Positions 5,409 to 9,460 of a stretch of DNA of 9,460 bases are shown one piece after another (position 1 is the stretch's first letter; the number at the start of each line of letters is the position of its first letter). The stretch comes from Treponema sp. (GTDB lineage: Bacteria > Spirochaetota > Spirochaetia > Treponematales > Breznakiellaceae). The notes beneath the pieces are model-generated. The model saw only the letters and a list, made by a program, of their open reading frames with translations, had not been told where the DNA came from and did not search any database. Made by a program: the position numbers and the translations under genes. Location: the NCBI GenBank assembly GCA_031258505.1, contig JAIRMT010000016.1:1-9460 (forward strand). Direction: 5' to 3'.

Positions 5409-8159
5409 ATGGCTGAGGAAAAAGAAAGCACCCAGAAAGTGACGGATTCTCGTCCCAAGGCGGAACTCATTAAGCGTGCCCAAAGTGAGCATGAGGTCAA
5501 CCCTTCTGAAAGCGGCGCTTCGTCAGGAAGCGGCGCTCAAGATCACAGCGAGCGCCGCAAGGTAATCGTGGTGAAAAAGAAGCCTGCCAGAAAAGCTCAG
5601 CCCAAGGTTGTGGTTAAACATGGCGCTTCAACCACTGGCGGGGAGCCTACAGCGGTTAAGCCGCTTGAAGAGCGCGGCGGAACACCGGCGCCGACCGAGC
5701 GACGTAATACCGGAGTCCGGCAGAAAGAACAGGCGTCCGCTGGACCATCGTCCGGCGACGGGGAACAGCCCGCTAAGAAACCGGCTGTGGCAAAGCCCAC
5801 GACTCAACAAACAGAGACAAAGCCGCCTGAAGCGGGACAGCCAGTAGGGACCAAGCCCGGCGTTACCTCGTTTCCTCTGACACGACGTCCTCAAGTGGCG
5901 GTGGGCAGGGTTGGCGGTAAGTTCGTAGGCCCGCGTCCGCCAGTGGACAACAGCGCGTCTCGCAGCAGTAGCGGCGCTCATTCATCGCCTTCGCCATTTC
6001 CACAGCGTCCGCCTTCAGCGATGGGCAGAGTCGGAGGCCGTCCGGTTGGCCGACGTGATGAGCGCGGTGGCGATAACCGCGCGGGGCAGCAGAGCAGTGG
6101 CGGCCGCTGGTCAGGGCAGGATCGTGGCAGCGCGCCACGGCCTGCTGGTCCCAGACCTGGGGGCGCTTCGGGGGGCAGACCGGGTAACTTCAGCGGTCCG
6201 CGGCCCATAGGCGGCAGACCATCGGTGGGACAACGAAGCAGTGGGACAGCCCCACAGACGTCGTCGTTGACAGATGGAAAAACCCCAGCGAAAAAAACGT
6301 TTAAGGCAAAGAAGCCCGTTTATACCCGTAGGGAAAAAGAAAAGGAAATGGAGGAAAAACTTCTCCAGACCAAAAAGAAGATCACGCACATCGCTAATCC
6401 AGTGCCAAAATCCATTGACATAATGGAAGTGGTTTCAGTCTCTGATCTGGCCCGCAAGATGAACCTCAAAGCATCTGACCTCATCCAGAAGCTCATGCGT
6501 CTCGGCATGATGGTTACGATTAACCAGCAGATTGACGCTGATACCGCGACGCTGCTGGCGGCAGAGTTCGGGGCTGACGTGCGAATCATCAGCCTCTACG
6601 ACGAAACGCTTATCGAAACCGCTGCTGATAACCCAGGGACTACGTTTCCGCGACCGCCAGTGGTTACGGTTATGGGACACGTTGACCACGGTAAGACAAA
6701 GCTCCTAGACGCGATCCGAAGCGCCAACGTGGTTGCTGGTGAGTTTGGCGGCATCACCCAGCATATTGGCGCATATATGGTAGACACGACCCACGGCAGG
6801 ATATCCTTCCTTGATACACCTGGGCATGAGGCATTTACCCGTATGCGGGCGCGTGGAGCGCAGGTAACGGACATTGTGGTACTTGTAGTTGCGGCTGATG
6901 ATGGGGTTATGCCCCAGACCATTGAGGCTATCAACCACGCCAGAGAAGCCAATGTACCCATCATTGTTGCGGTAAACAAGATCGACAAAGCAGAGGCCAA
7001 CCCCGACAAGGTTAAAAGCCAGCTTTCAGACCTGGGCTTACAGCCGGAAGAATGGGGCGGTCAGACCTTGTTCGTGGAAATTTCCGCCTTAAAGAAGCAG
7101 GGCATAGACAAACTTATCGAATCAATACTTTTGCAGGCTGAAGTCCTTGACCTCAAGGCTGATTATGAGCGAAAGGCTGAGGGCAAGGTACTTGAATCGC
7201 GCATTGATCACGGTCGTGGTACGGTTGCCACAGTCATGATTGAGAAAGGCACCTTGCATATAGGCGATTCTTTTGTAGCTGGCATCTGGCCTGGCAGAGT
7301 ACGGGCGCTCTTTAACGATAAGGGCGAGTGGGTTAAGGAAGCCACACCAGCCATGCCCATTGAGGTAATCGGTTTTGAGGAAGGTATTCCCAACGCCGGC
7401 GATCCTATGCAGGTCGTGGAGGACGAGAAGATAGCGCGGAGTATTTCCGCCAAACGGCAGGAACTCAAGCGCTTTGAGGATGCAAAGCATATCAAGAAGA
7501 TCACGCTCGATACGGTATATCAGACCATTCGGGAAAGCGAAATGAAGGAACTCAAGGTTATCATCAAGGCCGACGTGCAAGGTTCCGCCGAAGCGCTCCG
7601 CTCAAGCCTTGAGAAGCTGTCTAACAAGGAAGTGCGGCTCAACGTGATTCAGGCTCTCCCGGGTGCAATCAACGAAGGCGACGTGGAGCTGGCCATCGCG
7701 TCCAACGCTATCATCGTGGGCTTCAACGTGCGCCCAATCCCCAAGGCCAAACTCCTCGCGGATCAGGAAAAGGTGGACATCCGTAAATATAACATCATCT
7801 ACAAGGCAGTTGAGGAAATCCAGCTTGCCATGGAAGGTATGCTCACCCCAGACACTAAGGAAGAGCTTATCGCCACAGTGGAGGTACGGAATACGTTCAA
7901 CGTACCCAAGGTGGGTACCATTGCCGGCTGTTATGTGCTGACTGGAACCGTGAAACGAAGCGCCAGCGTCAACCTTATCCGCGACCATCTGGTGATTCAT
8001 AGTGGCAAGATTTCCTCCTTGCGCCGGTTCAAAGACGACGTGCGTGAAGTTGCCGCTGGCTACGAGTGCGGCATGGGTCTTGAAGATTTCTCCGACATCC
8101 AGATAGGTGATCAGTTCGAAGTCTTTGAGATAGTGGAAGTGGCGCGGAAACTGAGTTAG
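5409..8159 (+). CDS. infB: Translation initiation factor IF-2
   Basis: A 916-residue GTPase that brings fMet-tRNA to the 30S subunit and promotes subunit joining. Residues 1-300 are low-complexity: Lys/Pro/Ala-rich first, then Arg/Gly-rich, with a near repeat of RRPQVAVGRVGG (159-170) at 199-210. A charged segment (about 303-325) precedes the IF2_N module (about 335-395). The G domain has GHVDHGKT (423-430), GGITQ (447-451), DTPGH (469-473), NKID (523-526) and SAL (559-561), so all GTP-binding motifs are intact. Domains II, III and IV follow, with VQGSAEAL (723-730) and the initiator-tRNA-binding C-terminal barrel (about 815-916). The ATG follows AAGGTGG. Internal starts, as in E. coli IF2-beta, are possible but cannot be judged. 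Length is close to other large bacterial IF2 forms. Confidence 0.97.
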   Translation: MAEEKESTQKVTDSRPKAELIKRAQSEHEVNPSESGASSGSGAQDHSERRKVIVVKKKPARKAQPKVVVKHGASTTGGEPTAVKPLEERGGTPAPTERRNTGVRQKEQASAGPSSGDGEQPAKKPAVAKPTTQQTETKPPEAGQPVGTKPGVTSFPLTRRPQVAVGRVGGKFVGPRPPVDNSASRSSSGAHSSPSPFPQRPPSAMGRVGGRPVGRRDERGGDNRAGQQSSGGRWSGQDRGSAPRPAGPRPGGASGGRPGNFSGPRPIGGRPSVGQRSSGTAPQTSSLTDGKTPAKKTFKAKKPVYTRREKEKEMEEKLLQTKKKITHIANPVPKSIDIMEVVSVSDLARKMNLKASDLIQKLMRLGMMVTINQQIDADTATLLAAEFGADVRIISLYDETLIETAADNPGTTFPRPPVVTVMGHVDHGKTKLLDAIRSANVVAGEFGGITQHIGAYMVDTTHGRISFLDTPGHEAFTRMRARGAQVTDIVVLVVAADDGVMPQTIEAINHAREANVPIIVAVNKIDKAEANPDKVKSQLSDLGLQPEEWGGQTLFVEISALKKQGIDKLIESILLQAEVLDLKADYERKAEGKVLESRIDHGRGTVATVMIEKGTLHIGDSFVAGIWPGRVRALFNDKGEWVKEATPAMPIEVIGFEEGIPNAGDPMQVVEDEKIARSISAKRQELKRFEDAKHIKKITLDTVYQTIRESEMKELKVIIKADVQGSAEALRSSLEKLSNKEVRLNVIQALPGAINEGDVELAIASNAIIVGFNVRPIPKAKLLADQEKVDIRKYNIIYKAVEEIQLAMEGMLTPDTKEELIATVEVRNTFNVPKVGTIAGCYVLTGTVKRSASVNLIRDHLVIHSGKISSLRRFKDDVREVAAGYECGMGLEDFSDIQIGDQFEVFEIVEVARKLS

Positions 8160-8171
8160 GATCAAGAAAAC

Positions 8172-8591
8172 ATGGCTGAATATCGAACAGAACGAATAGG
8201 GCGTCTTATTCAGGAAAAGATAGGCGCCCTTATTGTGGAAGGCAGAATCAAGGACCCGCGGGTAAACCCGTTTCTTTCAATTACACGGGTGAGCGTATCG
8301 CGGGACTTGGTCTGGGCTGAGGTGTATGTTTCGAGTTTCCGCTCCGAAGCCAACATTGAACATGGAGTCATGGGCCTGCAAAGCGCAGCCGGCTTCATTC
8401 AGGCGCAACTCGCCGCTGTCATGCGTATACGGCAGACGCCTCGTCTCCGTTTCCACGCTGATAGCAGTTTGAAAGAAGGTTTTGACATAATCCATAAGCT
8501 CAACGAGCTTCAACTCGAAGGACTGAAACACAACGAGTCGGCCTCGCCGGAACCAGACAAAGCCCAGACCAACGATGACGAAACCCATTGA
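8172..8591 (+). CDS. rbfA: 30S ribosome-binding factor RbfA
   Basis: A 139-residue KH-like protein that binds the pre-30S subunit and assists 16S rRNA 5'-end maturation. Family motifs are visible: GRIKDPRV (24-31), LSITRVSVSRDL (35-46), VYVSSF (51-56), a region equivalent to the family's Leu/Ile-rich helix (68-84) and RQTPRLRFHADSSL (87-100). The last 20 or so residues are a polar Glu/Asp/Asn-rich tail. The start ATG is 12 bp after the infB stop. Its only upstream Shine-Dalgarno-like sequence is TAGGA (8157-8161), overlapping that stop, so coupling to infB translation is likely. Its 3' end overlaps truB by 17 bp. Confidence 0.93.
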   Translation: MAEYRTERIGRLIQEKIGALIVEGRIKDPRVNPFLSITRVSVSRDLVWAEVYVSSFRSEANIEHGVMGLQSAAGFIQAQLAAVMRIRQTPRLRFHADSSLKEGFDIIHKLNELQLEGLKHNESASPEPDKAQTNDDETH

Positions 8592-9456
8592 AGTTGCCGG
8601 CCTGCTCCTCCTGAACAAACCAGCTGGTCTTACCTCATTCACTTCGCTAAACAGAGTGAAACGCGCCTTTTCTACCGGCAAGGTGGGGCACACCGGCACT
8701 TTGGACAAATTCGCCCAGGGACTGCTCGTGGCGCTGTTGGGACGGGCGGTGAAGCTGACCCCTTGGTTTTCCGGCTGCGACAAGTGGTATGAGGGAATCA
8801 TTCGGCTTGGTCTTGAGACTGACACCTTAGACCCGGAAGGCGCTCCTGTCGCCGCAGCCGAGCTTCCCACGCGGGAACAGCTTGAAGCCGCGTTACCCGC
8901 GTTTCGCGGCGACATACTTCAGGAACCGCCCGTGTATTCAGCCCTGCATATTGACGGGAAACGCGCTTCAGCGCTGGCCCGCAGCGGCGAGACCGTATCC
9001 ATGCGAAAGCGTCCAGTATCAATTTACGCGCTGGAACTGCTTGAGTATGAGCCGCCTTTGGCTCATATCCGTGTTCATTGCTCAAGCGGAACGTATATCC
9101 GCTCTCTGGCGCGAGACATCGCGCTTGCCGCTGCTTCGCGCGGCCACCTTGTTTCGCTCACCCGCACCGCGATTGCGGGCTTTTGCTTATCAGACGCGCT
9201 TGTTGATGATGAGCCTGCGTCGCTTCAAGCCGCGATCAGACCCATTGATACGCGGGTCTTTGCCGCGCTCAAGATACCAGTTCTGACCGTGAACGACGAA
9301 ACCGCCCGCAACATGACTCAGGGCAAGCGCCTTGAAGGGTTTAACGCAAACCTAAACGGAGACACCCTCGCCGTGTTCAGACAGGACAACAGCTTTGTGG
9401 GAATCATCGAAAGAACCAGCGATACATGGCGTTATGGTTATATGTGGAGCGTCTAG
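8575..9456 (+). CDS. truB: tRNA pseudouridine-55 synthase TruB
   Basis: A 293-residue enzyme that converts U55 in the T-loop of tRNAs to pseudouridine. The catalytic motif GHTGTLD (38-44) supplies the nucleophile Asp44. The flanking residues read KFAQGLL rather than the common PLATGLL type. Other family motifs are LGLETDTLDPEG (78-89), PPVYSALHIDGKRA (118-131, conserved Tyr121) and GTYIRSLARDI (172-182). The tail (about 245-293) fits the small C-terminal TruB domain and looks complete, ending at TAG 9454-9456. The start ATG lies inside rbfA (17-bp overlap) with no clear Shine-Dalgarno, so translation probably depends on ribosomes finishing rbfA. In many bacteria ribF and rpsO come next, but the window ends four bases later. 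Confidence 0.95.
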   Translation: MTKPIEVAGLLLLNKPAGLTSFTSLNRVKRAFSTGKVGHTGTLDKFAQGLLVALLGRAVKLTPWFSGCDKWYEGIIRLGLETDTLDPEGAPVAAAELPTREQLEAALPAFRGDILQEPPVYSALHIDGKRASALARSGETVSMRKRPVSIYALELLEYEPPLAHIRVHCSSGTYIRSLARDIALAAASRGHLVSLTRTAIAGFCLSDALVDDEPASLQAAIRPIDTRVFAALKIPVLTVNDETARNMTQGKRLEGFNANLNGDTLAVFRQDNSFVGIIERTSDTWRYGYMWSV

Positions 9457-9460
9457 TTCT

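Overview
The window looks like a piece of a spirochete chromosome, most likely a Treponema-type bacterium. This rests on the family resemblance of the encoded proteins (the NusA tail, the TruB motif variant and the fused CitX-CitG protein) and on a base composition that looks roughly balanced by eye. It is a judgement from recognition, not a search. No tRNA, rRNA, transposase, phage gene or CRISPR array is visible.

Layout, left to right. (1) Positions 1-342: four perfect tandem copies of a 29-bp repeat run off the left edge. A minus-strand start region points into them, with a consensus-like promoter, a pair of 9-bp direct repeats around the -35 box, a strong Shine-Dalgarno and an ATG at 150. 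The result is an edge-truncated small gene whose body is the repeat array. (2) Positions 343-2813, minus strand: citC followed by a fused citX-citG gene, overlapping by 4 bp. These make and attach the prosthetic group of citrate lyase and activate the enzyme. The structural genes citDEF are not in the window. (3) Positions 2814-3361: a repeat-dense intergenic region between divergent operons. It holds a 146-bp imperfect inverted repeat just upstream of citC, four and a half 23-bp hairpin-forming tandem repeats, and then the plus-strand promoter and terminator-like leader hairpin of the rimP operon. (4) Positions 3362-9456, plus strand: rimP-nusA-infB-rbfA-truB, the conserved ribosome-maturation, transcription and translation-initiation operon, with short gaps or overlaps. 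The small genes often found between nusA and infB (ylxR, ylxQ) are absent.

The rightward operon couples transcription elongation and termination (NusA), 30S assembly (RimP, RbfA), initiation (IF2) and tRNA modification (TruB). Its leader hairpin suggests control by premature termination. The leftward genes belong to anaerobic citrate cleavage. The less ordinary points are the repeat-encoded reading frame at the left edge, the two unrelated repeat families between the operons, a zinc-ribbon tail on NusA, and the orphaned CitC/CitXG pair.
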